Source of the DNA: Polyodon spathula | Taxonomy: Eukaryota > Chordata > Actinopteri > Acipenseriformes > Polyodontidae | Direction of reading: 5' to 3' | NCBI RefSeq assembly: GCF_017654505.1 | Contig: NC_054549.1 | Span: 22,251,935 to 22,315,934 of the forward strand | DNA length: 64,000 nt | In this document: positions 1 through 12,171 of the stretch, one piece after another | Layout of the letters: each line of letters starts with the position of its first letter | How positions within the stretch are numbered: position 1 is the stretch's first letter | Made by a program: the position numbers and the translations under genes | The notes under the pieces: generated by a model | Databases searched by the model: none | The model's input: only the letters and a program-made list of their open reading frames with translations | What the model was told of the DNA's origin: nothing

Positions 1-940
1 ACAGCGCTGGGAGGCCGAGAATGGATTTTTAGACTAGCAATCAATAACAGGGCGTTTTTGATGCTTGACACTGAGAGTTTTGTGTTTTACGGCACAGTAA
101 TCGTTTTTCATTTGTTCTCTGGCGGGGTTGCGAGCTTCAAAAATTGCAGCTTTGAAGGTTGTATCGATGAAAAAAAAAAAAAAAAAAAAGAGGAAATACA
201 GTATTGCGATTGCGTGCTGGTTCTCTGGATTCAACCGCGCTCGAATGCAGGGTCGCACAAGGTCAGCTACAATGCTATGCCCTTTTCAAATGATCTTCAA
301 TAGCAATGCAGACAGACAGCGGCACTGCAACTGCAATGCAATTGTCCTGTGCTAAGTGGGAAAGTATGCTAACTACACCCTTCCTAAATGGACTTAAATG
401 GCACAGTAGGCGCTATAATGGTTCTGCATTAAGCCATGGCAGCACGTGGATAGCTACAGTGGGGTGAGGGTGACGCTGGTAGGGTAGGACTACAGTATGC
501 TGAGACTAAGCAAACATAGGGAGTTGACTTTATCTGGGGTTCATTTATCAATAACCCTGGCAAAGTAAGCATTAAAACACAGTATCTGTGCAAAGTATAT
601 AGTGTTCATTAATACTATAACTTTCCAGCTAGTACAGTCTTACTATCCACGAACAGGTCAATATTGTACAGCAATTTACTTTCAAAGAAACTTGCTAAAC
701 CTAAGATTCCCAAAGTAAGCAGGGGGATAAAGGCGACTGATATTAAGTGTGATAATAACCAGAAAGTTATATTGTATTGTTGTCATTATATTCTGATCGG
801 GACATTTCAATGCGTTGAGAATTAACAGAGAAACGACTGCAGTTTCAGCTGTGATACCTGCAACGGCCAGTAGATGGAGCCATTGTTTCATTTTCATTTA
901 CAAACAGTGGGAGCTTGCTAACAGCACTCAATTACACTAT

Positions 941-1515
941 GTAACACAATTTTTGTTCCCGGGTAGTAAGTGTTATTTCCTAATTGCTTATGCCTCAAAA
1001 GTATAGAAAATGGCTATTATTCCCCACAAACTTTGCTTTTGTGACCAGGACAGTGATATTTCCAAATATCACTATTTCCAATGGGAAAACGGGCAAATGT
1101 GTGTCTTTTCGTTCACATAAAGTCAGAAAAAAACAACATATGAATCCAAATTAACATGTATTTATACTAAAGTAATACAAAAATGACTACAAAAGATTTG
1201 TATTTACAGTATAATTGTAAATCTCGAAAAACTACTCACTTCTAAATCTTTTGCAGTCATCTTTGTATTACTTTAGTATAAATACATGTTAATTTGGATT
1301 CATATGTTGTTTTTTTCTGACTTTATGTGAACGAAAAGACACACATTTGCCCGTTTTCCCATTGGAAATAGTGATATTTGGAAATATCACTGTCCTGGTC
1401 ACAAAAGCAAAGTTTGTGGGGAATAATAGCCATTTTCTATACTTTTGAGGCATAAGCAATTAGGAAATAACACTTACTGCCCAGGAACAAAAAAAACTAT
1501 TTTTTTTTTTGTTAC
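941..1515. mobile_element. 0.57-kb palindromic (fold-back) DNA element
   Basis: Two arms of about 260 bp are near-perfect inverted repeats about an axis at 1221/1222 (for example 1001-1012 pairs with 1431-1442, and 1184-1190 with 1253-1259). A non-complementary loop of about 42 nt lies at 1201-1242. The right arm has an extra poly(A)/poly(T) run near its end (1487-1510). No coding capacity. It looks like a fold-back MITE; the superfamily is not recognised. Confidence 0.8.
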
Positions 1516-1779
1516 ACGGTGTTATTATCTTAGATCATTCTTGTATTTAGGAAGGGTTAAATTATTCAGTGATGACTTGGATACAGTCTACAAGGATTGT
1601 AATCTGGTTGTAAAGTGAAAGCACGGTAAAGCACGGTAAAGCTTATTAATAAACATTGCAAAATAGGGTTCCTTCAAAACTGCATAGCGATTAGCAGAGA
1701 AATATTAAGGTTAGATCAATGGAAATATTTAATTTAAAAAAACGTTTGGTCGTATAGTCGACAGTGTTCAAAACAAAGG

Positions 1780-1885
1780 GCTTTGTATAATGCACGGGTG
1801 AGATCGCGCCTAGAATACTGTGTCCAATTCTGATCACCACGGCACCAAATGGACTTTGTAACCCAGGAGAGAGTCCATTGTTCTC
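1780..1885 (+). mobile_element. CR1-like LINE fragment
   Basis: With stops ignored, it reads like LYNARVRSRLEYCVQF-SPRH, the RT C-terminal region of CR1-type LINEs, matching the better copy at 19550-19640. Too short for more. Confidence 0.6.
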
Positions 1886-1889
1886 TGAT

Positions 1890-3990
1890 AAGAAAATAAT
1901 AAAATAATGTGCAGTTGCCTCTGATATCAAGGGATGCTGTCTTAAAGAATAACTCGGTGGACAAACCTTGCAAGTGCCCGCACTGAGGTCACTAGGCGCC
2001 TGGCCAGCAGGGTTCGCTGTAGCGCGTTTAGGAGAAACACTCCCGGACGGTTTTGCCTACCTGACTCCGCGCCAATCCCGCACCTTTCCAAGCTTAATCA
2101 CTTGTCGTTCTATGTTAGATTTTACGTTGTAGCTCTAATTGTAATTACTGCAGCATAATTATCATTTTAAACAATACCAGTTTAATTGTAATTTCTGCAA
2201 ACAATGCAGTTCTAATAGTAATTACAATTAGGATTTTCACTGACCCCAAGTATGTCTCGATTTGATATCTATACATAGGAGGAAAAATGAAAATAAAATG
2301 CATATTAAATCACTGCCCAAAGGTCTACGCACCCCCCGACTCCCCAAATAGATGATCCACAATGAAGGTGGTGCCTTGATGGGTAATAAAAGTCTATTTT
2401 ATATTTACAATGAAATGACCTCAGTGACTCATTGAACCGTTTATGGCTTGATGTAGATTTAGGAGGGTCACGCTCGGGTCTTAAAAGCGGCAAAGACCAA
2501 GAGAATGGGAGTGAGGGGACAATGATCCACGACAGAGGGGAATGCAGCCTACAATTGACAACCACAAATGAAAGATTTACTAATGGAAGCTGTTTCTCAT
2601 TTAAGGACATCGGGTGTATAATTGTAGGCTTTTCTATTGTCTTTTTTTATGTGTATGGAATACTGTGCAGCCCACTTCTGTATTTGCACTCATTTTAATT
2701 CCGTCTTCAGCTTGCTGTTCAGCATTATGAAACGTGATAGATATTACAAGACGATATTGTTTAAAAATTCCTCTCACGTACAACATGATGCAAAAGTAGG
2801 AACATTGTAAGTTTAAAAAGGAAGAATAGCAAATTATTGTACAGACAAAAGTGAAACAGAGAAGATAAATATTCAGTCTTAAGAAACTCGTCATGCAAAA
2901 CTAGCAACCTTGGTTCTGGCATATTTTGCAAAAAAAAAAAAAAATGTTACAGAATAGCGTAAGAAAGACAGACACAGCATTATATAAACCAGTACTGAAT
3001 TACCTATGAAACAGACGAAAAAAAGTAAATGAACCAATAGTCAAGATCAAGAAAAAATCAAGATAACATGAATGACCTACAATTTGTAGTTTTAGAAGAA
3101 ATAAAATTAGATAATGCACAATACCGAAAAATAAAGAACAATACATGGATAGATTCAATACCACGATGCCTGAAGGTTTAAACAGAAAGGAACTGTAGGT
3201 CGTTACATCATTAACTATGCAGTGAATGACATCACAAAGACATTGTTTAAACAGACGTAAGTGAGTGCAGTTACCATGGCATCAAAAGCCTAGAGTACCT
3301 CCACTCCACTTCACAGAGGTGTGATAAACACACCGAAACTTTGGGAAGTTGGCTCTTTTGTGCAAAAACTTAAAAGACATGAAATGCATATTCTGATGGA
3401 TAGAGGAAAATGCTTTGTTCATTCTTATATATGAACATGGTCATTTACGCCATACATTTTAAGCTGTGACGGATGGGAACATGAATAATTAGTCTCTGCA
3501 CTATATATTTAACATTGACTTGAATTATCTGTAAAGATTGTACTTTGTAAATATTGTGAATGTTCAAGTTTACTTGCGTTAATGGTTTTGGCAATGCTTG
3601 TCAACCTTGTTCTGCCATTAAAGCTTTTTAATAAATCACTTCAACAAAATTCAATACAAAAAACAAACAAACAAAAAACAACACTTTTGTTTATTTTTAT
3701 TGGATCAAGCTGTGGCTAAAAGTCATCTTGAATTTCAGGATTGAGACATAATAAATATAAAACTATTAAGATAATAGTTATTATTTAGCATTGTGTCATC
3801 AAAGAAACTACAAAATGATGTCACAGAAGTCTACCGGAAGCTATGTTAGTAGTCCAGTATTTCAGGTTCGATTTCAAAATGTCACATTTTTAAAATTGTT
3901 GTCTTATAGAAAACTACAAAGCGGTATGTAATTTAATATGTTAACATTATTCAATGGGTTTCATTTGCATTAATGAAGCAACATTAGTTA
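1890..3990. other. No gene recognised
   Basis: AT-rich sequence with scattered short frames and no splice-supported exon. 3272-3370 has a diverged inverted match at 32152-32268 (shared catcaaaagcc and gtgtgttta-type blocks), so it is probably another old interspersed repeat. 3999-4030 (gatgcaaaacttttg) matches an inverted end at 42010-42040. Confidence 0.5.
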
Positions 3991-4545
3991 ATTCTATAGG
4001 GTGATGCAAAACTTTTGCCCATAACAGTGTAGTAAGTACTTTCTAAGTTGTATACATTGTCTGGAGAGTAGAAGACTCTCTCATTGTCGTGTTTAGTTTA
4101 TAATGTGTTTACTGGAAATTCTCCAAGTTACCTTATATCTCTGTTAGAGACTTGCAACTCTATCTGAGCACCAAGATCAAATGATATGCCTACTTTGCAT
4201 ATTCACCTCATCTTTGGAACTCTTTGCCTTTGAACAGAAAACAGCCTCTTCACAATATATTTTTAAATCACATAGATATTTATTTCAAATCTGATGCTTT
4301 GCTGTGCTTTTGCTATAGAACATATTCTAAAGAGCAGCTTGTGTTTTCTTACCGAAAACTTTAAACAAAAAATGTGTTCCTGGTAGCAATTTTACACAAG
4401 GAAGCAAATGTTGTTTCAACTGGTCCTGCATTGGAGTTGACAAAGTTAACTGTAGCCAACATTTTAAGCGCAGCACAGCATCCAGGACCAGAGGACACAC
4501 AGTTGGAATTGGAGACAGACTCCGGACAGAGGGAAGGAGACATCT

Positions 4546-4945
4546 AGTCATGTTGCTGAAGGAGACACTTCTTCACACAGAGAGTGGTGAGGGGATGGAA
4601 TGGGTTACCTAGTCATGTTGCTGAAGGAGACACTTCTTCACACAGAGAGTGGTGAGGGGATGGAATGGGTTACCTAGTCATGTTGCTGAAGGAGACACTT
4701 CTTCACACAGAGAGTGGGGAGGGGATGGAATGGGTTACCTAGTCATGTTGCTGAAGGAGACACTTCTTCACACAGAGAGTGGTGAGGGGATGGAATGGGT
4801 TACCTAGTCATGTTGCTGAAGGAGACACTTCTTCACACAGAGAGTGGGGAGGGGATGGAATTGGTTACCTAGTCATGTTACTGAAGGAGAGTCTTCACAC
4901 AGAGAGTGGTGAGGCGGTGGAATGGGATACCTAGTCATGTTGTTG
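4546..4945 (+). repeat. 65-bp tandem array derived from the CR1 3' end, 6 units
   Basis: Units start (agtcatgtt) at 4546, 4611, 4676, 4741, 4806 and 4871; the last is 62 bp. Units differ at only a few positions. Each holds the LINE stretch around cacagagagtggtgagggg; units join through gttgctgaaggagac. Confidence 0.95.
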
Positions 4946-4975
4946 ATGCTGAATCACTGGGATCCTTTAAGACCT

Positions 4976-5482
4976 TGTAAGCAAATGAAATTAATTATGT
5001 GTGCAATTCTCTGTGTGAAGGAACACCACAACACAGATTTAAGCTGAATTTAACAAGTTTCCTTTATTGATTCCAATAATCAAACAGCCCCACTTTTACT
5101 TCTTATTCATGATCATTACACACAATAACAAGGCCACTAGTTATTAACAGAAATTAAGCAATGGTACTAGTTTCCAATCTCTGGAAGAAGCGTCGGACAC
5201 AGCTCTGGTGTGTGCTCCTAGAGGATCTTGATGCCTCTCGAATGATCCTCCCAGTGCTGTTGTTTTATAGTCTCGACACCCCTGTTTGTGCGAAGCTTGC
5301 TGACTTATTTCTGTGTGTCAGCAACATTTTGACCAGAACACTCCTGCTTGCGCCAGGCCAGGGGAGGTCAGTTTTATGGACACTCTCAGGCATTTAAACA
5401 TTCCTTGATAGCAGCCACATAATTCTGCACAGCTGTGCTCAGAATCACAGTTTTGTGCTTGAAATCTTTTTTCATTAACTCT
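4976..5482 (-). mobile_element. LTR-like insertion inside the CR1 fragment
   Basis: The piece interrupts the LINE after ctttaagac. On the minus strand it carries a TATA-like CTATAAAAC near 5265 and AATAAA near 5066, in the order expected of a solo LTR read right to left. No coding sequence and no convincing target duplication was seen, so the class is tentative. Confidence 0.4.
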
Positions 5483-6024
5483 TGACTTGACAAAGCTTGG
5501 AGATCAATCAACTACTAGGAACCGGGTGAGCACAGATGGGCTAAATAGGCTTCTCTTGTCCGACATTTTATTTGAGCATCTGTGGCCCGGTTTGACCTTC
5601 AGAATGCCTTGATGACTTTATTTCCCTGCATTTAAAGACTAGAGCACTCAGCTGCTTGTAAAATTAGCAGACGCCCACTCTATCTCTCTCTCTCTCCATT
5701 GTAATAATCACCACTTCATCACACAAAGGCAAGCACCCTCTTCCCAGCTTCACTCCACACTCACAGAGAAAAAAAGCTTGATGCAAGAGAGTTTACAGTG
5801 TACAGAGAATAGGGGGAGGGGAGAGAGACTGAGGAGGAAGGGGGGGAGGGGGGGATACCTTGTGGATTCAATGACAGGATTTTCTAATGTTCTGATAAAC
5901 ACCTCTCAAAAAATCAGAAAGTATTCTAGCTGACAAAGTAGTTCTCTGCAATATACATCTATTCATTATATGGGTCTGGTGACAAAAATACAATGAACCT
6001 TGGTTGTAAATTTCCCTCCCGACC

Positions 6025-6727
6025 TGTGAGGGCGCTAAGCGAGGACAAAGTTTTTTTGATGGGCTGGCCTCACAGTTCTTTCCCTGGGTTGGGAAGTCGG
6101 TCAGTCTGGACAAAGGTAAGACTCAGTCACAAGAATGTATTGACCCGGAAGGGAAACAATGTAGCAGCCGCAGATTGTAAAGGCAGCTGCATTCGTTTAC
6201 CAAGGGGTCATGCGTGACAGCATATAAGGGGGACGGAGAATCGTAATCAGTTCCTTCGTATTGGTTTGTAGTGAGTTAAAGCCAGAAGGACAGTAAAAGT
6301 GTATTGTTATTGAAAACCGTGAGTGTTGTGTTTTTGTTTGTTTGTAATTGTCTAGTCTTGTCTTGTACGTTACCATTCAGTTAACACAGTTCTGGAGCTG
6401 TCACCTGGGAAAACGGACGACATTGCACCTTTGTCACAAATAAAACTGTATTTGTCCCACTAGCACTAATTCACGCACCAAAGGACTTGTGTATGTGTTT
6501 TGTGTGGGTGCATAATAAAAACAGGATTATTATTTGCGGGTCAAACCCGGATTATAAATTAAGCAATACACACTGTTGTTTTACTCACCTCCATTATTAT
6601 TTACTGTTTGTTTTGCCATCAGGCACAGGACTTAAAAATAAATAAAACAAACCTTTTCATCTGGATTACAATTGTCTGTATGTTCTTTAATCACCTGCAC
6701 CTGCACATAATCAACCACTTTGCCACA
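6025..6727 (+). mobile_element. Probable solo LTR (about 703 bp)
   Basis: It starts TGTGAGGG and ends TTTGCCACA, giving short inverted TGTG/CACA ends. A TATA-like CATATAAG lies at 6221-6228 and several AATAAA signals follow from 6438 on. No gag/pol and no second copy in the window; a target-site duplication is not evident. Assigned by layout only. Confidence 0.45.
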
Positions 6728-7101
6728 AGGTCTTGTAAGGAAACAAATTTGATGTTTGCAAATGAGTGTGCACAATACTAATTACTATGTTAGTAAGTTT
6801 CCATGCATTGATCCCAACATTCAATATTCAATATGTATTGCTAAACACAACATGTGCGGAAACTAGTTATAAACAGAAATCCTGTTTCTTGGATGGATAT
6901 CATCTGAATTATAAAGGTTGGGATTTACATTGTGTCTCCAATTACTGTGTAATTACATTGTAGTTACTTAGTAAATACAGGTGTACTTACAAATTGTTAC
7001 AATGCTATTATGCATAGTTACAATGTATTTAATGTGGAATTTTTTTTGCACAACCTAACCCAAACTCTAAACCTAAGTCTTTTGTGATACAACTGTGATA
7101 C

Positions 7102-7104
<3 letters not shown>

Positions 7105-7200
<96 letters not shown>
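7105..7200. repeat. (TG)n(TA)n microsatellite
   Basis: About 50 bp of TG followed by about 45 bp of TA with one slip. The adjoining Tc1 element lost its left end into this tract. Confidence 0.95.
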
Positions 7201-7202
7201 TT

Positions 7203-8440
7203 TACTGAGTTCAGTTCATATAAGGAAATCAGTCAATTGAAATAGATTCATTAGGCCCTAATCTATGGATTTCACAAGACTGGGAATACAGATATTCATC
7301 TGTTGGTCAATGATACCTTAAAAAAAAAAGAAAAAAAAAAAAAAAAAAGGTAGGGGCATGGATCAGAAAACCAGTCAGTATCTGGTGTGACCACCATTTG
7401 CATCGATCCAGAACATCCCAAACATGCTCAATGGGTGACATGTGAGTATGCAGGCCATGGAAGAACTGGGACATTTTCAGCTTCCAGGAATTGTGTACAG
7501 ATCCTTGCGACATGGGGCTGTGCATCATCATGCTGAAACATGAGGTGATGGCAGCGGATGAATGGCACGACAATGGGCCTCAGGATCTCATCACGGTATC
7601 TCTGTGCATTCAAATTGCTATCGATAAAATGCAATTGTGTTCGTTGTCCGTAGCTTATGCCTGCCCATACCATAACCCCACCGCCACCATGGGGTACTCT
7701 GTTCACAATGTTGACATCAGCAAACTGCTCGCCCACACGACGCCATACAAGCTGTCTGCCATCTGCCCAGTACAGTTGAAACGTGCCAGTGGCCATTGAA
7801 GTTGAACATTTGCCCACTGAAGTCTGTTACGACGCCAAACTGCAGTCAGGTCAAGACCCTGGTGAGGATGATGAGCACGCAGATGAGCTTCCCTGAGATG
7901 GTTTCTGTTCGGTTGTGCAAATGCCTAGTTGCTCAGACAATCCCGCAGGTGAAGAAGCCGGATGTGGAGGTCCTGGGCTGGCGTGGTTACACGTGGTCTG
8001 TGGTTGTGAGGCTGGTTGGACGTACTGCCAAATTCTCTAAAATGATGTTGGAGGTGGCTTATGGTAGAGAAAGAAACATTCATTTCTCTGGCAATAGCTC
8101 TGGTGGACATTCCTGCAGTCAGCAAGCCAATTGCACGCTCCCTCAAAACTTGAGAAATCTGTGGCATTGTGTTGTGTGACAAAACTGTACATTTTAGAGT
8201 GGCCTAATGTGTAATGATCATGCTGTTTAATCAGCTTCTTGATATGCCACACCTGTCAGGTGGATGGATTATCTTGGCAATGGAGAAATGCTCACTAACA
8301 GAGATGTAAACAAATTTGTGCACACAATTTGAGAGAAATAAGCTTTTTTTTGCTTATGGAAAATTTCTGGGATCGTTTATTTCAGCTCAAGAAACATGGG
8401 ACCAACACTTTACATGGTGCGTTTATATTTTTGTTCAGTA
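7203..8440 (-). mobile_element. Tc1/mariner element, type A, degenerate
   Basis: The right terminal repeat ends TTTTTGTTCAGTA at 8440; the left terminal bases are lost in the TA tract. Minus-strand frames carry a paired-like HTH start (7925-8182, MSHNTMPQISQVLRERAIGL) and catalytic-domain pieces (7428-7817, HGGGGVMVWAG and FQHDDAQPH; then MSPIEHVWDVLDR in another frame). Frameshifts and a deletion remove the first catalytic DES block, so it is dead. A 279-bp relative lies at 55587-55865. Confidence 0.85.
7428..8182 (-). pseudogene. Tc1 type A transposase, broken
   Basis: N-terminal HTH and part of the DDE domain are in at least three frames; the region carrying the first catalytic Asp is deleted. 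Family: Tc1/mariner DD34E cut-and-paste transposase. Not functional. Confidence 0.85.
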
Positions 8441-8493
8441 TATATATATACACACACACATATATATATATATATATATCTAGAAACAACACA

Positions 8494-8534
<41 letters not shown>

Positions 8535-8546
8535 CACACACATACA

Positions 8547-8600
<54 letters not shown>

Positions 8601-8642
8601 ACACACACACACATATATATAATACACACACACACACACACA
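8441..8642. repeat. (TA)n/(CA)n compound microsatellite between two Tc1 elements
   Basis: Alternating TA and CA blocks for 200 bp. Tc1 elements insert at TA, and both neighbours abut this tract. Long frames read through it are artefacts of the dinucleotides. Confidence 0.95.
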
Positions 8643-10232
8643 CAGTACTGTGCAAAAGTTTTAGGCAGGTGTGAAAAAATGCTGTAAAGTAAGAATGCTT
8701 TCAAAAATAGACATGTTAATAGATTATATTTATCAATTAACAAAATGCAAAGTGAGTGAACAGAAGAAAAATCTACATCAAATCAATATTTGGTGTGACC
8801 ACCCTTTGCCTTCAAAACAGCATCAGTTCTTCTAGGTACACTTGCACACAGTTTTTGAAGGAACTCAGCAGGTAGGTTGGCCCAAACATCTTGGAGAACT
8901 AACCACAGTTCTTCTGTGGATTTAGGCAGCCTTAGTTGCGTCTCTCTCTTCATGTAATCCCAGACAGACTCGATGATGTTGAGATCAGGGCTCTGTGGGG
9001 GCCATACCATCACTTCCAGGACTCCTTGTTCTTCTTTACGCTGAAGATAGTTCTTAATGACTTTCGCTGTATGTTTGGGGTCGTTGTCATGCTGCAGAAT
9101 AAATTTGGGGCCAATCAGATGCCTCCCTGATGGTATTGCATGATGGATAAGTATCTGCCTGTACTTCTCAGCATTGAGGAGACCATTAATTCTGACCAAA
9201 TCCCCAACTCCATTTGCAGAAATGCAGCCCCAAACTTGCAAGGAACCTCCACCATGCTTCACTGTTGCCTGCAGACATTCATTCGTGTACCGCTCTCCAG
9301 CCCTTTGGCGAACAAACTGCCTTCTGCTACAGCCAAATATTTCAAATTTTGACTCATCAGTCCAGAGCACCTGCTGCCATTTTTCTGCACCCCAGTTCCT
9401 GTGTTTTCGTGCATAGCTGAGTCGCTTGGCCTTGTTTCCACGTCGGAGGTATGGCTTTTTTGGCCGCAAGTCTTCCATGAAGGCCACTTCTGACCAGACT
9501 TCTCCAGGACAGTAGATGGGTGTACCAGGGTCCCACTGTTTTCTGCCAATTCTGAGCTGATGGCATTGCTGGACATCTTCCGATTGCGAAGGGAAGTAAG
9601 CATGATGTGTCTTTCATCTGCTGCAGTAAGTTTCCTTGGCCGACCACTGCGTCTACGGTCCTCAACGTTGCCCGTTTCTTTGTGCTTCTTCAAAAGAGCT
9701 TGGACAGCACACCTGGAAAACCCTGTCTGCCTTGAAATTTCTGCCTGGGAGAGACCTTGCTGATGCAGTATAACTACCTTGTGTCTTGTTGCTGTGCTCA
9801 GTCTTGCCATGGTGTATGACTTTTGACAGTAAACTGTCTTCAGCAACCTCACCTTGTTAGCTGAGTTTGGCTGTTCCTCACCCAGTTTTATTCCTCCTAC
9901 ACAGCTCTTTCTGTTTCAGTGAATGATTGTGTTTCAACCTACATATTGAATTGATGATCATTAGCACCTGTCTGGTATAATTGTTTAATCATACACCTGA
10001 CTATATGCCTACAAAATCCCTGACTTTGTGCAAGTGTACCTAGAAGAATTGATGCTGTTTTGAAGGCAAAGGGTGGTCACACCAAATATGGATTTGATTT
10101 AGATTTTTCTTCTGTTCACTCACTTTGCATTTAGTTAATTGATAAATATAATCTATTAACATGTCTATATTTGAAAGCATTCTTACTTTACAGCATTTTT
10201 TCACACCTGCCTAAAACTTTTGCACAGTACTG
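8643..10232 (-). mobile_element. Tc1/mariner element, type B copy 1, full length (1590 bp)
   Basis: Both ends read CAGTACTGTGC and the terminal inverted repeats are about 210 bp, extending into the last codons of the transposase. The transposase lies on the minus strand. The second copy is at 49033-50604 in the opposite orientation. Confidence 0.93.
8783..9810 (-). pseudogene. Tc1 type B transposase with two 1-bp insertions
   Basis: Start MARLSTATRHKVVILHQQGL at 9810; HTH domain (SQAEISRQTGFSRCAVQALL), a GRPRK AT-hook-like motif, then the DDE domain: WTDESKF (first Asp), LQHDNDPKHTA (second Asp) and PPQSPDLNIIESVWDYMKRE (Glu), ending GGHTKY at 8783. All three catalytic acids are intact. Compared with copy 2 there is an extra base near 9512 and another in an A-run near 9463, so the protein is broken between the DNA-binding and catalytic halves. 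Confidence 0.9.
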
Positions 10233-10851
10233 TATATATATATATATAAAACTCAAAAAGATGTACACATTGTAATTGTACATAATAACATTGTAATTAT
10301 GTTAGAGCATGCTTGTATTTATTAAGTAACTAATTCAATCATTACAGATAAGCATTACGGGGATAAGCTGCTTGAAGTCAATGCTTATCGTTCATCAGTC
10401 CGTACAGAAGTAACAAAACAGATTTTTGGATTGTTGTTTGTGGTGCAGCAATTGTGCATCACACACTGTGAATCCCATCTGTGCTGCTATTAAATCAGAG
10501 CACTGTTTTAGACTTCAGTACGTGAAAGCACAGATGAACACAAATAGCCTGAAAATGTATAATCTCCTTCCTGGTCCCGAGATCATGTTTGTTAAGAGAA
10601 AACGTCATTTGCTTTACATGAGACCACAAAAACATCCACAATAAATCAATAAAGGTCTGTATATTTACTTAGTCGTTACTTAGTAAAGTTCAAATGAAAA
10701 AATGCCCCGGATAATGAACAAAAGTACAGTAATATTGTTTCAGATATTGAAAAATGCTTCCAGTTTGAATTAGCTGGAAAACAAAAAGCATAATTTGCAC
10801 TATAACATAACTTAGCTAAATACAGGAGATAAACATTATTCTGTACAGCAT

Positions 10852-11022
10852 GGGGTGGAAATACGACTCCCATTGCATAGCGATTTGATCTTTTCCTGGT
10901 TTTACTAAGCGTTTAATAAGACTCACCTAAGCTCGGTATCTATACACTGTGGCTAATTAAACTCAGATTAAAATATAGACTGGACGCAGCTGCTATGCAA
11001 TAGGAGTCTTACTCCCATCCCT
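10852..11022. mobile_element. 170-bp palindromic MITE, family M170, copy 1
   Basis: The ends are inverted repeats of about 30 bp (ggaaatacgactcccattgc at left, tgctatgcaataggagtctt at right). Other copies: 21487-21647, 34023-34187, 57941-58114, with a partial at 23029-23075. No coding capacity. Confidence 0.85.
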
Positions 11023-11869
11023 CTCTAGTATGCCAATGGATCTTCTTTATTTGACATTGGTTTTGCTTTTTCATAGTCATTTATGTATTCTGTTGCCTGA
11101 CTGAATACAGGCATGCTGTATACAGCAGTGACAGCATGGAAAATGAATATTTGTCCAAGCAGAATGTTTATTTCTTTATATTGTAAAGCATATATTATGA
11201 AACACAAAATATGTTTGCTGTACGTTTTAAGGCTTATTTAAGAGACCTCAGTTTGGAGTTTAAAAATAATAATTGCACGTTTAGCCACCACGCCGACAGA
11301 GAGAAATTGCCAGAACGCTTTAACACTATAAGTACAGACTGCCCGATGTTAGAGCTGGGACATATATAACACTGCCCGGGTATTTACGCTCGAACAAACA
11401 CTGCTTGAAATGTATTTGGTTGCAAAAATGACCAGGCTCGTATCCATTGCTGTAACATGTACAAGTAACAGCATACAAAGGAAATAAATGAATAAATGAC
11501 GTCTTAAAAAAAAAAACCACACATTATAATGTATTTTTTCTTTTATAAATAACTTGATGCGGTACAGGGTTTATTACTGTTATTTATTTTGTTTGTACTT
11601 AATTTGCTATTATTACAGTAGTATGGTACGAATTATATTTCAGCTTAACAGCTCTTTCGAAATTGTAAAAAGGATATTCCCGGCAGCAAGTAATGCTTCA
11701 TGCACGGTGAATTCGTCTTTATATGGGGACATTTGGACGACGCAAATTTATAACCTCATGATGCTATTTTCCTCCAATGATATAAAGCAGTGGAAAAAAA
11801 TGTATACAAAATACATTTATTGTTTTTATGAACTTAGATTAATAGCGATGCAAACCCCTCATACATTAT

Positions 11870-12045
11870 TTATTTATTTATTAGCAGACGCCCTTCCAAG
11901 GGCGACTTACAGTTGTTACAAAAAATACATATCAAGAATTACAGTACAGTCAAGAACAAGATACACAATACAGTGACTTCAATCCTAATAAGATCGAATA
12001 CAAATCTCTATTTGATATAGGAGCAGTTCAAAAGCAGGTATTCTT
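11870..12045 (-). mobile_element. Non-LTR (SINE/LINE) 3' fragment, minus orientation
   Basis: It opens with a run of attt and ttagcagacgcccttccaag, the reverse complement of a 3' tail seen at 16435-16475 on the plus strand, so the body extends rightward. No coding sequence. Confidence 0.6.
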
Positions 12046-12105
12046 GAACGCCTAACCTCCATATGCCTGTGTCACTTTGTGCAGGAGAAAAGGAAGACAG
12101 GCAAA

Positions 12106-12106
<1 letters not shown>

Positions 12107-12166
<60 letters not shown>
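12107..12166. repeat. (GA)n microsatellite, about 60 bp
   Basis: Perfect GA run about 0.9 kb upstream of the syn1 start codon. It is inverted relative to the (CT)n tract at 12440-12486. Confidence 0.97.

Positions 12167-12171
<5 letters not shown>

Larger units (their letters stand above)
4500..5575 (+). mobile_element. CR1-like LINE 3' fragment, internally amplified and split by an insertion
   Basis: The left part (4500-4975) and right part (about 5484-5570, ending in the gaaccgggtgagc block) are contiguous in the other copies at 19850-20040. Between them lies an unrelated piece of about 0.5 kb. Within the left part a 65-bp segment is repeated in tandem. Confidence 0.75.
6935..10345. mobile_element. 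MITE host sequence split by microsatellite and two Tc1 insertions
   Basis: The left flank (6935-7100) and right flank (10250-10345) both match parts of the element at 55870-56345, for example the atgcatagttacaatgta block and a gtatttattaagtaacta-like block. The whole 3.1-kb interior (GT/TA tracts and two Tc1 elements) therefore seems to have accumulated inside one old MITE. Confidence 0.55.

Noticed and set aside
8329..8743. Overlapping frames rich in Thr-His and Cys-Val
   Set aside because: They are read through CA/TG and TA dinucleotide runs.
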